64,000 nucleotides of DNA, taken from assembly GCA_020055645.1 (NCBI GenBank), contig CM034546.1, forward strand, positions 22,692,001-22,756,000, given 5' to 3'. This DNA is from Tomocerus qinae (taxonomy: Eukaryota; Arthropoda; Collembola; Entomobryomorpha; Tomoceridae). Position 1 is the stretch's first letter, and every line of letters begins with the position of its first letter. The position numbers and the translations under genes are program-made. Shown piece by piece: positions 45,105-59,565 of this stretch. Under the pieces are notes generated by a model, which saw only the letters and a program-made list of their open reading frames with translations, ran no database searches and was not told the DNA's origin.

Positions 45105-47042
45105 CACTTCCATATCCAAGTGTGGTACAATTGTACCACAACGCCTTTATTTGCTCTTATCTCGGTTCGTTTCAACCGAATTACATCCAGCTTTCAGGTA
45201 CCTGTCAAGAATATTGTTTTACAATTTCTAAAAATATTTTGAGGTCATTTTGAAGATTTTTTCAATTTTTTATGACCAAAAAGTAAGGCGAAGTCATCGC
45301 TAACATGGCAGTATCCAATGTGGTACAAATGTACCACAAAGAAGGTTTCTTATCTGGGGTGGTACAATTGTACCACACTTGGATACTGCCATGTAAGCTA
45401 AAATAATGGAAAATAATTCGTAAATTAATACAATTAATGCAATGCTAGTAACCAAATTAATTTTCTATAGTCGACTATTAGCCGAGATATTCAAGTTAAA
45501 TTTTAATTATCGACTATAAGCCGAGATATTCAAGTTAAATTTTAATTATCGACTATAAGCCGAGATATTCAAGTTAAATTTTAATTATCGACTATAAGCC
45601 GAGATATTCAAGTTAAATTTTAATTATCGACTATAAGACGACAGAATTCAAATTAATTTATACCATTGACTATAAGTCGACTGAATGCATATTAAATTGT
45701 AATCACCGACTATAAGCCGATGGAATGTAAATTAATCTCTAAGCATCGACTATTAGCCGAAATAATGTAAATTAATCTGTAAGCATCGACTATAAGCCGG
45801 CAGAATGTATATTTTATTGTAATCATCGACTATAAGTCGACAGAATATAAATTACATTGTAATCATCGACTACTAGCCAAAATAATGCAAATTAATCTGT
45901 AAGCATCGACTATAAGCCGGAGGAATGTATATTAAATTGTAATCATCGACTTTAAGCCGACGGAATGCATATTAAATTGTAATCGTCGAATATAAGCCGA
46001 CGGAATACATATTAAATTGTAATCGTCGAATATAAGCCGACGGAATACATATTAAATTGTAATCACCGACTATAAACCGACGGAATGTAAATTAATATGT
46101 AAGTACCGACTATAAACCTAAAAAATACAAACTAATCTGTAAGCATCGACTATAATCCGACGGATTGTATATTATTATGTAATCATCGACTATAAACCTA
46201 AAAAATACAAACTAATCTGTAAGCATCGACTAAATCCGACGGATTGTATATTATTATGTAATCATCGACTATAAGCCGACGGAATGCGTATTAAATGGTA
46301 GTCACCGAATATAGGCCGACGGAATATACAATAATTTGTAAACATCGACTATAAGCCGACAGAATGTATATTACTTTGTAATCATAGACTATTGGCCGAA
46401 AGAATGCAAATTAATCTGTAAGCATCGACTATTAGACGAAATAATGCAAATTGATCTGTAAGCATCGACTATTAGCCGAAATACTGCAAATTAATCTGTA
46501 TGCATCGACTATTAGCCGAAATAATGCAAATAAATCTGTATGCATCAACTATTAGCCGAAATAATGCACATTAATCTATAGCATCTTCTATTAGCCGAAA
46601 TAATGCAAACTAGTCTGTAAGCATCGACTATAGGCCGACGGAATGTATAGTAAACTGTAATCATCGACTATAAGCCGTCGGAATGCAAATTAAATTGTAA
46701 TCATCGACTATAAACCGACAGACTGCATATTAAATTCTTATTGTCGACTATAAACCGACGGAAACCTAAATGATATGTTATCGTCGACTATAAGCTGAAA
46801 GTTTGTATGTATCCCGGTGTGGTACAATTGTACCACATTGGGTTTTGCTATGTGGTACAATTGTACCACACTTGGATATTGCCATGTTAGCAAGAGTAGG
46901 GCCTTAACCATTGGTTTGGAAACAAGTATAAAAACACGAAACCTTGTGCGGTACAATTGTACCACACTTGGATACTGCTGCGTGGTACAATTGTACCACA
47001 CTTGGTAGTCCGCGGAAGTTTTTAGGCTTGGATGTGGAAGTG
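45105..47042. mobile_element. TTAA-flanked TIR element with internal satellite, copy A2
   Basis: TTAA at 45101-45104 and 47043-47046. Same length (1938 bp) and structure as 1540-3477; the satellite spans about 45471-46805. Confidence 0.8.
45471..46805. repeat. 39-40 bp satellite array, copy A2
   Basis: Same ~33 units in the same order as 1906-3240, with no net length change. Confidence 0.9.
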
Positions 47043-47052
47043 TTAAGTATTT

Positions 47053-49600
47053 TCACTTATTATTATAGGAATTCTTAGTTTCAATAAGCTCTGTAGAATA
47101 GGAAATGGTGCTCGTGAAGATATTTGGAAAAGCGAAGAAACATCCACGAGTAGAAGCGACGCCACACAAATGTTTTTCATTGCCACTGCCACATATAAGA
47201 GGAGATCCCAATGGTAAGTCGCAAGTTGATCCTCCTGAATAATTTTCATTAGCACACAATTATTGACCACGGGTCAATTTTACGTTTAAAATGTTATAGG
47301 AAGTTTGACATTGGGCATCATAAATGAATTTGTAGTTCCGTCGCTCGCTTTTATCAGCTGAAGACGAGTAGGACAATTCCACAGCAACTAAACCATAATG
47401 GAATTAGCCAATATTATTAAATAAATATGTTCAGAGCTTATGCACAGGTTAAATAATAAGTTAATTATTAATTAAAAACATTTGCGGCTTTAGTTCATCT
47501 AAACTTTTAAAACATATTAATTGCTGTTTGGACGATATCATTTGAGGCTTCCATATCAGCGACAATAATAAAATTTGTATTTTTATTTGTATTTATAATG
47601 TCAATAATGTCCACTAACCCCCGGGTAAGATGTAATTCTCCATAGGAAGTTTTGGATAGAAACCAATATTAACAGGATCCCTTAGTTGGAAGATGGCCAA
47701 GTCGTTCTTACGAATGTCGTCAGTGAGGATCTGATAAGAAAGACTATTTCCACTGTCGTTTCTATAGGCGAAAAACTTTCTATCGCCAGTTAACTTCAAA
47801 AGTTTGGATGTCTTTGTATGAATGACAATAACGCCATTTATTCCACCGTTGTCGGCAATGCAACTGGCAGAAGTTACGACTGCTTTGGGACCCACCAACG
47901 TACCGTCGCAATGATTTTTCTGATTTTTCTTTGCAACTTTTCCCAATATCCGTACGAGAAAATCTTCAGGTTCTCCTTTAACACCTCCGAGATTGACGTT
48001 ATCTCCCAAATACTCAGGTTCCTGAATAGCTTCAAATATAAATGTAAATATAAAGAAATTAATGATGGATCGAAAAGTGTAAAAATCAAATTTAAAATTC
48101 TTAAAAACTTATTTCCAGAGAGAAGTAATTGAAAATTATGAAAAACTGAACTAAATCTCACCCACCTCCATTTGTCTTGTCCTTAATCCAGTCAGCAAAG
48201 TAGGAGACACGTATATACATAGACGGCGACCCATAGCAGTAAGAGCAATATTTGAAGGAAGATATTCCACAAAGAACGGGCCTATTGTTGTTAGAGACAT
48301 CTGGACAGATTAACGGACCCCCACTGTCACCTAGGCCCACATCTTTTTCAAAAAAATATTTTTGAAATAGAAATCGATAATATGAATTTATATTTAATTT
48401 AAATTTTGGACGTACGGATTCCACTATCTCCTCCGGCAATACAAACGTGTTGATCTTTTGGACTAACATAAGTACCAGCTTCATTACTGATTTCCTCACA
48501 TTGATTTTTTGTCCTAATAGGCACAAAACTTTTGTGAAGATCAGGAGGTGACCTCACTTCGGATGTTCCATCTGGCATAGTATAATTTCTTGTGCCCCAT
48601 CCAATAAAAACCGCTTTGCCTAGGAACATGACGAAAATAAAATTTGTAAAAAAACTAAACTAAATAAAAATTAAAATCCATTTTTCATATGATTAAAATG
48701 TAGTTATAAATAAATTAAGCACAACGTACTTGTGTAGTCCATTTTAAAATTGGAAGATGCAATTCTTAAAGGTCTTATATAGGGGTTGTTTTCAAAATCT
48801 AATTCTTTTTTCAATTTCAGTATAGCAATATCGTAACCTACTCCAGTCTCGTTATTTTTGTAGTCATCGTGAATTATAACTTCGGCAACTTCATATCTAT
48901 TTTCTTCTGGAATTTTTTTATACTGTTGATTCCAGCAGATACTGTTATATATTCTGGCAGATCGACCATCGCGTTTTGGGAATTGACGATGCAATGCATG
49001 GCGGTGATGATGTACTTCTTATTGTAGATAGTTCCGCCACATCCATAATAACCTGGAAACCCTTCCCTTACACTTTCTAATCGAACTTGATGAGGGAATT
49101 CTCCATCTAAAGCTCCGATTCCTATTTTGGCGACAGCTGTATAGGAAAGGAATATTTAATCTTTAGTACTCAAAATGCTTCTAAACTTAATCGTTTTTAA
49201 TTGTTAAAATTATTTTGTCATTTTAAATTGTGGATTGTAACTAAATTCCATTAACCAAGAATCACACGACGGTATAATAATTGCTTATGAATAATTTTAA
49301 ATTTTACACTTTATAATTTATAAAATCTTATCATACCATCTTGATCTCCCACAAGTATATGCCTTCTTCACTTTCACAGCAGAGAACGTTACGACCTGGA
49401 TTATTAAATGGTTTGGTAGTGCAAGCTCTTGGACCATAATAATCTTTTTGAACAGGAAGTACCGAAGGATCGAATGAAGACGAACAAGTTTTCTCTGGCC
49501 GTCCTTGTTGGTCCTCTATACATGTAATTTGACAATAGCCAAAAACACCAATGGCAAACTGGATAACTAGTAGAAATAGAAAATGAAGTAAATGCTTCAT
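47053..49600 (-). pseudogene. Clip-domain serine protease fused to an inactive protease domain, copy A2
   Basis: Exons: ~49337-49600 (or ending at 49372), 48730-49136, 48416-48619, 48166-48330, 47619-48029 and 47053-47387. The domains are as in A1: signal peptide, six-Cys clip, active-type protease (TAMHC, GYDIAI, DSGGP), then pseudoprotease (TSASC, LPLGSPL). A2 lacks the A1-specific single-base breaks in exons 2, 3 and 5. It shares the A7 frame slip in exon 2 and has its own 3 bp insertion in exon 6 (near 47262) that creates an in-frame TAA. The exon 3/4 splice is ambiguous. One choice (GTACGT donor) gives IRDSGGP with Arg at the oxyanion-hole position. The other (GTGGAA donor, AAAAAG acceptor) keeps GLGDSGGP. 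Introns are otherwise phase 1 throughout, as is common in these genes. Confidence 0.75.
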
Positions 49601-49710
49601 TTTACTGAAGTTACTAAAATAGCCTTTAATAATACTCTTCAAAATTGAAGGTTAACTTAATACCGTAAAACAATATTAATTGAACTGATGAATAATACTC
49701 CGAATTCTTC

Positions 49711-49720
49711 TATTTATATA
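49711..49720 (-). promoter_or_regulatory. TATA box of the clip-protease gene, copy A2
   Basis: TATATAAATA on the minus strand, 111 bp before the start codon at 49600. Confidence 0.6.
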
Positions 49721-50063
49721 GCAAGAACTTTTAAGATTCTGTTTTCATCATCAATGTCATAGATATCAATGTTTCGGGTAAACAAGTACCTAATCCAATG
49801 TTTTGTCTCTAACGTACATGTTTCAAGTTGGATTTTACGATTTAAGTATTATAATATGTAAAGGATGTATTTGCTCATAACGTAGATATTAACACTAAAA
49901 ATGCTAGGTAGACAGGTAGATTTAAAAACAAAACTGCTTCATATATTGAGTATGTACTCGAAGATAAAATAAAATGACGCATCCAAAGATTGAAACATGC
50001 TACGAGTACGTTTACTTCGCAACAAAATGTTACCTGTAAAAATTTAGTATTCATTCTTATGGT

Positions 50064-50856
50064 CAGTGGCGGCTCTAGGATTTGCGAGGCCCTGGCTAAA
50101 ATGTTTGCGTGAGGACCTATAAAAAACTCACAAATATGCAACACTTAATAAATGTGGCAAGGAAAGCCTGAGTTCCGACCAGCCTTCTAACCGTTTAATA
50201 TGTTTTGATAAAATTGCAAAAAAGTCAATTTTTAGTGCTAAAGTAAACTATTCCCAAAAGAAGGCTATATTATAGAAATGAGGGCCGTGATAAAGCCAAG
50301 AATTTAAAGTTTGGCATAAAAAACCAAGGTGAAAATAGTTTATGATTTTTGGAACGTCGTTGTGAAAGAGTTTATTTTTCAAAAGTAAGGGCTATACTGA
50401 GTCATTTTATCAATTTTATAATTTTTATTAAAAATTTCTTTCTATTTAAAAACAACCACTAATGGAAACTTAGTTGTCTACCACAATTTTGCAGTGTTGG
50501 CATCGCAAAATGCAGAAAAGTGTTAATAGAGAATAGGGTATAAAAATTCTGGGAGATGCTTTTTTCAAGTCACCGATATCTTTTTACGAGATTCCTTTGA
50601 AGTTTCGGCAATGTAAACTTTATAGAAGTAGTAGACTTTTCTTTATTAACTCTTCATTCCAAAACATTCGGTGATAAAGCTGTAAACATTTTATCCTGTA
50701 CATATTTAATACGTATAACTTTAACCAAAACCTGTTTCTGAAGTGAAATCAAAACAGACAGGTTGATATTTTTCTTTGTCAAAGCTCTGCGCGAGCCCCC
50801 CAAAGCGCGAGGCCCTGGGTAACTGACCAGTGAGCCCAGAGGGAAAGCCACCTCTG
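50064..50856. mobile_element. Non-autonomous hAT-like element, copy A2
   Basis: Flanked by CTTATGGT at 50056-50063 and 50857-50864. Copy of 6501-7292 with a 1 bp longer T run. Confidence 0.85.
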
Positions 50857-50986
50857 CTTATGGTGGTATAATATGGTCAATCAATTATGAACTAAAAATT
50901 TTAAAAATTCTCGAATTTCCAGCAAAAATCAGTTACTATTTCCTTATTGTTATTTTTAGTGTATACTACTCCTAAAAACATGATAT

Positions 50987-52026
50987 CGTCCCTTAAGGAT
51001 CGAAAAAGCCTCTATCCACTTTCAGATTGGTGGACGAATAAGCCTACCGTATTAATCGAATTAATTCTCCGTATTGAAATAGTGCTCCCCCCGGGTAACT
51101 ATTTCGATTTTAATCGTTTTCAGGGGAAAAATATTAGCCTTTGAGAAATAATTCTCCGTATCGAAATAATTCACCACCCCAATCTAAGTTTCAGTAGGTC
51201 AGGTCAGGTTGTGGGTATATTTGAGAGCAAATTTACTTAACCCCAGTACTCATAATGGGGAATATGATAGTCGAGGAACAATTTATATTTCTATGTACCC
51301 GGATTTCAATAAAATTGACGGATTGTAAAATAATTCTCCGTATCGAAATAATTCACCACCTGGTTAACTATTTCGATTATCTTCGTTTTCAAGAGCTAAA
51401 AAAAGACCAATGAAACAATAACAACCTGGAGAATTAATTCGATTAATACGGTATATCCATTTTTTGTTTGGTGGACGAATAAGCCTATATCCATTTTTTG
51501 TTTGGTGGACGAATAAGCCTATATCCAATTTTCGTTTGGTGCAGGAAATAGCTGCTATCCTCTTGCAGCTTTGCTTGTAAAGTTATAGGGGCGTATTGAT
51601 ACATAGTTAATATGGGTGGCGGAAATATTAAAATTTTATTCTTCCTTCCAGCCAGTCCAGTTTTATCCAATATCAAAATACATATTTTTTCATTAAAAGT
51701 TTTGTTTTTGTCTTATTGTGTATTAGCTAAAATTTTATAATGCTTATGTACATTCTAGCATGATATATTTCAAGTATCAACATAAAAATAATAAATACTT
51801 CATTTCGTCAACTTGTTTATTCTTACTGTGCCCCGACAACTTTACGTAAGGCTGTAAGATGACAGAGGCTATTTCCTGCACCAAACGAAAATAGGATATA
51901 GGCTTATTCGTCCACCAAACAAAAGATGGATATAGGCTTATTCGTCCACCAAACAAAAAATGGATATAGGCTTATTCGTCCACCAATCTGAAAGTGGATA
52001 GAGGCTTTTTCGATCCTTAAGGGACG
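50987..52026. mobile_element. Foldback-like element, copy A2
   Basis: ATAT duplications at 50983-50986 and 52027-52030. It is 32 bp shorter than A1, chiefly through loss of one ~33 bp arm unit. The TA-flanked nested element lies at 51047-51451. Confidence 0.8.
51047..51451. mobile_element. TA-flanked element nested in the foldback arm, copy A2
   Basis: Same ends and TA flanks as 7483-7885; 2 bp longer owing to a C run. Confidence 0.8.
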
Positions 52027-52028
52027 AT

Positions 52029-52430
52029 ATGCTCATCGGTGGTGATTTGGATCCGTTTCAAAGACTCTTACTAGAGAATTTCCCCGAAGAACTTAATAAC
52101 TTCCTTCCTTTTCAAATTATAGTTTTTATTATTTTATTGTACTGCTTTTTCCATTGTACCTTTTCAGCTTTGGTCGCCTTTTACTCAGTCTATGCTTACT
52201 TCACACAGTCCAAGCTACACCTTCAAGAGATTTTTCAAGCGGGACTCCTAAGCAATAAGCAGGGAACAGCATTGTTATATTACAAATCGCTTTCTCTGCT
52301 CAGCCGTTATTTTAACCAATATATTTCATCTGCATTAGCGTTAGGGTTAATCGCCTTTAATATATATCATATGCTGATCACATTCAGCTGTGTTAAATTG
52401 TACCAAATAATTCTAATATTATTATTATAA
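52029..52430 (+). pseudogene. Gustatory-receptor-like fragment, plus strand, copy A2
   Basis: Identical in content to 8497-8898: a receptor core without first exon, early membrane segments or C-terminus. Confidence 0.8.
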
Positions 52431-52561
52431 TTATTATTCTCCTGCATATTGAATTGTATTGTTTTACTTCAGATATAGTAAATCCAAATAAAAAAATCGT
52501 TGGAATATTCTTTTACTTATTTTTATTAAAATTAATGCCTTGTTATTTATAAAATTTTTAA

Positions 52562-53216
52562 ACATAAGTAAAGTAACTGTATTAATAAAAAAGTAAGTTA
52601 GAACTATAAAGCTGATCGTCGCTTGAGTAAGGTAATTTTGAACTTATATCTCGAAGCCTTTACTTTCCGTGTTTGCAATCGGTTACAAAGTAGCCTTGTT
52701 TGTATAAACACATTAGTATTGTCATATAAAAGGGATGATAGGTGGATTAAAACAGTTAGTCCTTCAAACAGTGAACAAGATATTATTGGCATGACAAGTA
52801 AAATGGCATTTTATAACTGCATGTGCAAACTGCGCATACAGTCTTACGCTAGCAAAATTGGTTATAAGAGCATATATCCTACAAAAGTTGTAAATAGAAG
52901 AGGTGCTGATATTTCCACAGTGTCATTTGCAATAGTATTTATATAGTATACAATTGATCAAGGTAAATCTGTTTTGCGGTTATAAATTCAGCAGTGATAC
53001 AAAGTTTAGCAGCCTAGCAGGAAGAGTTCCAAAATGTTCCAATGTCATGTCTCCGTGGAGTTATAATTTGTTGCCATCTAACGGTGGAATAAATATATAT
53101 AAATACTGCATACCCATATAGAGTGACAAGTAATACTATATGTGTCGCACAAGGCAAGGGTAGTAAATTGCAAATAGAATTATGCTTATTGCAAAATTAT
53201 CTTTATATTTACGTTT
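52562..53216 (-). pseudogene. Gustatory-receptor-like pseudogene, minus strand, copy A2
   Basis: Copy of 9030-9684 with the same frame breaks, so decay preceded the duplication. Confidence 0.8.
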
Positions 53217-53876
53217 TTTAAATTACTGCTTTTGTTTTCAAATAATTTTGTTTCATTTTAGTAACCCGTGGCATTTAAACTACTCTCTTTATTTTAATTT
53301 TCTTCGGTACTTTATGTAATCACTTTGTTCCACTGTTTTAATTGGCCTTGTTATTCAGCTAGCCACTTTATTTCAGCTAACGACGTTGTTGTAATCTAAC
53401 CTGTTATGTTAATTAGGTCCACGGACCACTATTTTAAAAGACCCAATTGTTTATTTTAGTATTATTTCATTCATTCTGAGAACACAGTTCATATTTGTAA
53501 AGGAAAAAAGGAAGGAGTCTGAGTGTAACAGTCATATCATTTCACACACTGTCATATTCTCGGAAACCTAAGACACATCTTGCTGCTCGACATATTGACG
53601 TTTCTATATTTACTATTTTATTTTTGTTAGCAGTACCCCATATTACATACATATATGCGGCTAAAAGTAATACATAAGCATTTATTACAACTTATCTATT
53701 TTCTAGTGAGAATATATAATGAATAGCATTTAGTGAACACAGTATATATTAGAACATTTTTTGTCATTGACCTGTTTTAGAAGTATATTATTAGATTTAG
53801 AATCAGCAATATTCTGATACCGTAAGTATATGACGACTACAAGTTAAATTTGGAAAGTAGAAACGCTCAATTGTCC
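53217..53876. other. Non-coding stretch, copy A2
   Basis: Copy of 9685-10344; no gene seen. Confidence 0.5.
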
Positions 53877-53880
53877 TTAA

Positions 53881-55960
53881 CCCTTCAGAGCCTGAATTAT
53901 TTTTTTTGGCAAATCGTTTTCAAATTTTAGTCAGGTGTTAAGGATGCCAAAGCCATGATAAATTATAATTTTGGCGCATGTCGGGTCAAAGGTCACAGAG
54001 AAATTTCATGTGTCCATATGGACACGCTAGGCCTTTTGGTTGCTAAATAATAACGAAACACTTGGTTGGGCTGCGGCTAACAGAACGAAAACCTACATCT
54101 AATTTATCAGCACATTCGCTCAATAAATTACCTAATATGCTTTATATATAAGTATACAGGCCCTATATATAAGCATATATGCGCTATATATATGCATATA
54201 CGCTCTATATATAAGCATATACGCTCTATATATAAGCATATACGCTCTATATATAAGCATTTACGCTCTATATATAAGCATATACATTCTATATATAAAT
54301 ATATATGCCCTAGATATATTCGTATAAGTTCTGTATATAAGCATATACGGTCTATATATAAGCATATACGCCCTATATAAAAGGATATAAGTCCTATATA
54401 AAAGCATATTAGCCATATATAAAAGCATATAAGCCATATATAAAAGCATATAAACCCTATATATAAGCGTGTAAGCGCTATATATAAGCATATAAGCTCT
54501 ATATATAAGCCTATAAGCCCTGTATATAAGCATATAAGCCCTATATAAAAGCATATACGCCCTATATATAAGCATATAAGCCCTATATATAAGCATATAA
54601 GCCCTATATGTAAGCATATAAGCTCTATATGTAAGCATATAAGCCCTCTATGTAAGCATATAAGCTCTATATGTAAGCATATAAGCCCTCTATGTAAGCA
54701 TATAAGCCCTATATGTAAGCATATAAGCCCTATATGTAAGCATATAAGCCCTATATGTAAGCATATAAGCCCTATATATAAGCATATAATCCCTATATAT
54801 AAACATATAAGCCCTATATATAAGCATATAAGCTCATATGTAAGCATATACAGCCTATATATAAGCATATACACCCTTTATATAAGCATATACACCCTAT
54901 ATATAAGCATATACACCCTATATATAAGCATATACACCCTATATATAAGCATATACACCCTATATATAAGCATATACACCCTATATATAAGCATATACAC
55001 CCTATATATAAGCATATACACCCTATATATAAGCATATACACCCTATATATAAACATATACACCCTATGTATAAGCATATACACCCTATATATAAGCATA
55101 TATACCCTATATATAAGCATATACACCCTATATATAAGCATATACACCCTATATATAAGCATATACACCCTATATAGAAGCATATACACCCTATATATAA
55201 GCATATACACCCTATATATAAGCATATACACCCTATATATAAGCATATACACCCTTATATATAAGCATATACACACTATATATAAGCATATACACCCTAT
55301 ATATTAGTATATGCACCCCTTATATTAGCGTATACGCTCATTATGTAAGCATATACGCCCTATATATAACCATATACGCCCTATATATAACCATATACAC
55401 CCTATATATAAGCATATACGCCCTTTATATAAGCATATATGCTTTAAATATAAGTATATTCGCCCTAATTCAATATATAGTTGTCTAAATTGTTCACATG
55501 GCTTAACTCACACTTGGTGTTCTAAAAACAGCAATGAGACTTCGTAAAGGCCTAGTGTGTCCATATGGACACCTAAGGGTATTATGTCATGTCAGTTCAC
55601 AATGTCAATCCACAATATGTCCAAATTTGACCTTAAAATATTCTATGACTAACAAAGAGAAAGTTTGAAAAGTTTTTATGTATTATACGGAGGCTAACTA
55701 TTTCAAAAAGCAATACGAAAAAAATACCTTTTGGCAAAATCCATCTTGGTCCAAGTCATTGAAGTCAACAGTAATTTTTTTCAAAAATAAGCAATATGGA
55801 AAAAAATTATTTTAACTTTTTTTAATTATTTTTACCAAAAACATTCAAAAATGTACCCTCTAGTTTGTACTGGGTGCCAAACATAAATTTAATTTAGTTT
55901 GCCTAAGCAAAATATGTCTAGGCGCGCCGTGTCCATATGGACACTCTAGGATCTGAAGGG
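53881..55960. mobile_element. Second TTAA-flanked element with 21 bp satellite, copy A2
   Basis: TTAA at 53877-53880 and 55961-55964; palindrome GTGTCCATATGGACAC at 54010-54025 and again on the right. 2080 bp versus 2060 bp in A1. Confidence 0.8.
54137..55462. repeat. 21 bp satellite array, copy A2
   Basis: About one unit longer than in A1, with a further single-base difference near 54330. Long repetitive frames on the minus strand are artefacts of the 21 bp period. Confidence 0.95.
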
Positions 55961-56097
55961 TTAAGGCTGCCTCTATACCAATTTTCTGTTATACCACGCG
56001 GTGTACCTGTAAATGGTTTAACCTGGTCAACTAGCAAGTAGTGGAGTGGAATATCTACATGTGAATGTTATTTTCTACCGCCGTCTATTTGATTCTA

Positions 56098-56876
56098 GGT
56101 CGATTTGGCAAATGACATTTTGGCAAAACAGTTTTTTCTTTGGGGATAACTTGGCAAAAGGGCTGAGGATAGAATGTCATATCGATAAGGATAGTTTGGC
56201 AAAAGTGTTAATTAATGTACGGGTTGAATTTTTTTCATCATTGTCGTACTTTTTTATTACGTTAATTGTTTTAACAAAAGTTAAGTGAAGTGTCATTTCA
56301 AATTCATTGCTCACAATTTTTATGAATTTTTGGAAGGGAAATTTTTTCCCTCATGTTTTCTAGTGACTTTGCGTAGTCCAAGGCTTATCTTTGTGTACAC
56401 TAACCTTCTCCTTATTGGAAAAGTGCCATTCAAAATACGCAAAAGAGTGTTTTTCATTCTTTGCTGTTCTCTTACTATTACTAAAATAAACCTCCATAAC
56501 GGTCGTCTTTCACAACCCATTATTAAATGAAATCGATAGTGCCACCCTTCCATTTTTCCAGCCATTACGACCACAAGAACATACTCCATCTTTCAGTTAC
56601 AGAGGCTGTGTATACAAATCTCTTTGAGTGCAATACCATTCCTAGAAAACTCACCTCCACACAGAAGAATGTAAAAGTGTGCGTATGTAAGTTCAGCGTT
56701 CCTTAAAGTACAGTCACTGTCCATTATTTAACTCCGGTCATATTTTTTGCCAGATTGTGCGTTTGCACATTTTGCCAAAACCTCCGACATGGTAAAAAGG
56801 CGATTTGCCAAATTATCCCGAGGGTTCAAAATCGTGGCAAAAAACATTTGTCAAAATTTATTTTGCCAAATCGACC
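56098..56876. mobile_element. TA-flanked TIR element rich in ggcaaaa motifs, copy A2
   Basis: TA at 56096-56097 and 56877-56878. It differs from A1 by a small cluster of substitutions (see findings) and homopolymer lengths. Confidence 0.65.
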
Positions 56877-56879
56877 TAC

Positions 56880-58030
56880 CACCGTCTATTTTATTGCAGC
56901 GTCATAGATTTTACCTCACTGACAGTTCTCATTTCATATATATTTGAATAGCTGAATTTCCCAAATCCAAATTTTTCAACGTGGGTATGACGTAGAAAGT
57001 TGAAATTGGTCTCTAAAAACGAGCAAAAGATTGACGGGCCATGGAAGGCTTCTTTTTGGAAACTTTTATGGTCTAAACTATTTTAAAAACTAAGCTGTAC
57101 AATGTGAGACATAAACACTGCCATTTCAAACCCCAACCCCAAACTTCGGTCAATATTCCTACTTTCATTATTAAACTTTCAAAAAGCGAAGAGTTAAATG
57201 CCCTTGGTACTTAAGTCAAAAATCGAGGACTGCTAAATTCTATTATCTTTTGACATGAGCCTAGAAATTGGAAGCGCGTGTTAGCTGAGGCACCCTTAAG
57301 AATAGGTCTCATGTAAAGTAGAAATGTAATGTAATGTAGAAAGGAGTCGAGAAAGCTTTTAGACCAAATTAAATGTTTTGGGATAATGTAATACGTAGAG
57401 ACAAGTAGAGAAAGCTCAATCGTCAATATTCCGGCCAAGTTAAAAATAATAAAATGGACATGACCACAATTGGCAAACCATTATTGCCAACTTGGCTTGC
57501 TTAAAGATGAAGAATTGTCAAAATTATGACATGCGAATATTGAAAGGACGAAATCCACATTTTTGTGTAATATTCGGCCCTATCTTAAAATAGGGACTGC
57601 AAAGGAATATGAAGTTGAAATTTTGCTGAGGTGTAGATTTAATTCCTTATTTTCAAATCATGCAAGAACCAGAGTGCTGCACCCTTTCAAACGAGAGATA
57701 TTAATTATTTTGTAGGGACGGTTTTTGCATGTAATTAATAGGGAAATAAAAATCTCTTAAAGAATTTCGTATAAAAACGATATACTGCAAACTCCAAAAG
57801 ATATGAAATTCGGGGACATAATTGATTATATATTGGAGCACAACATATGCAAAACCCAGCATGCTGCACTTCCTACTTTCGGCGTTTCAGCAACCGGAAG
57901 AACGTTTTTCGATTTTCATGCTACTTTCTTTGCTACCATAGAGTATGACGTCATTTCTGATAAGGTTCTCTATGATGGTAACTATGGACATCTAATATGC
58001 AGCAATCCTTTATCGGCTGTTTGTCAACAT
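56880..58030. other. Non-coding stretch, copy A2
   Basis: Copy of 13330-14480; no gene supported. Confidence 0.45.
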
Positions 58031-58031
58031 C

Positions 58032-59565
58032 TATAATATATTATAATTTCCGGGGGTATGTATGTATGTGTGTGTGTCCACCCTCCCCCCATTTTACCCA
58101 TGTTGACATTTCTATACTATATTATAATTTCCGGGGGTATGTATGTGTGTGTGTGTGTGCCCCCCCCCCATTTTACCCATGTTGACATTTCATTCAATTT
58201 TTTGGTAATGTAGCCGATTTGTGACGTCACACAACTACATTTCCTATACATTTCCATGGGACAGAAAAATATTTTAGACAAAATTATTTTTTGACATGTA
58301 CTTTCACTATGGTGATGCCCCATGCAAATGTATGTGAAAGTCACCGTGTGACGTCATAAATCGGTTTACATACAAAAAAATTCAGAAGTGCCTGGGTATT
58401 CCAAACCATAGGAGGAATTCTCTTGTAATTTCCTTTTAGAAATCACCCGCTCGCCAACAAAACATTTGTCCGACCTCAACACAAGTGGAAATAAATACGC
58501 TGCATCCGAATACACTCCCACCAAATATTAGATCACCAATAATACCCGCTTATTCGGGTAATAAACATTACATAATATCCGAGTTTTCGGATTAAATTGG
58601 GAAAATTCGAATTTTATGTAATATTTATTACCCGCACAGGCTGGTACTATTGGTTAACTAATATTTGGTGAGAATGGATTCGTATACAGCGTATTTATTT
58701 TCACTTGCTGTGTTTAGGTCAGATAAATGTTTTGTTTGTTGGCCAGCGGGTGATTTCTTAAAGAACATTACAAGAGTACCAGTTAGTTGCAAGAGAAACC
58801 TATTTTACTTCTACTAGCCTTGAGGTGAAGGCATAGAGTGATATTCCCCGATTTTGCACCCGATTGGAATTCTACCTATGATGTCACAGAGATGTAAGCA
58901 CCAAAGACCAAGTAACAATGATTATTTGGTTGGGTGGGGTATCTACTTCCCTGTGGTAGTAAGTGTAATACGAATTGGGTGCAAAAATCGGGAAAGCGCC
59001 TCCTATGTCTTCACCTTGCAATGGTGTTGATATAAAATGCGTCACTAGAATAACAAAATCGACGCATCTTGGTAATGCCTAGCAGCATAAACTGTATAAG
59101 GAGTGTTCAATAGAGAACTTCCCGTAAGGAATTTTGAAAGTTTATAAAAGGGACATTTTTCACTAATTTTATCCCTAAATATCCAACTTTATGTGGTTGC
59201 TATGTAGTTGGAAACGGGATAAATGCAGAACGATTACTTGGATGCTGGAGTGGGATAATCAGTGTTGAAGTATTATAGCAAAGGTAGAGAAAAGGGACTT
59301 TTCTCAGAAAAAATCCCTTATAAATCTTCAGAAATCTAAATAGCAAAATTCGCTACTGGACTCTCCTTATACTGCACTATGACTACAGTTTATGCTTCTT
59401 GGGTAATGCCAATAACCAATTTCAGCATCTTTCTTCAGCCAGTTTGAGAAGTGGGTGCATTCAGTTTGCTTTTAGCTGAGAAAAAGTCCGTGGTCATGGA
59501 TACAGCCGCTGATCTTCCATGGGCCTGCACCCAGTTTTCCTGTTCAAACTGGCAGCAGAAAGAGA
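58032..59565. mobile_element. Microsatellite pair and island of five hairpin elements, copy A2
   Basis: Counterpart of 14483-16010, with different (tg)n and C-run lengths and a changed hairpin tip near 59298. Confidence 0.65.
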
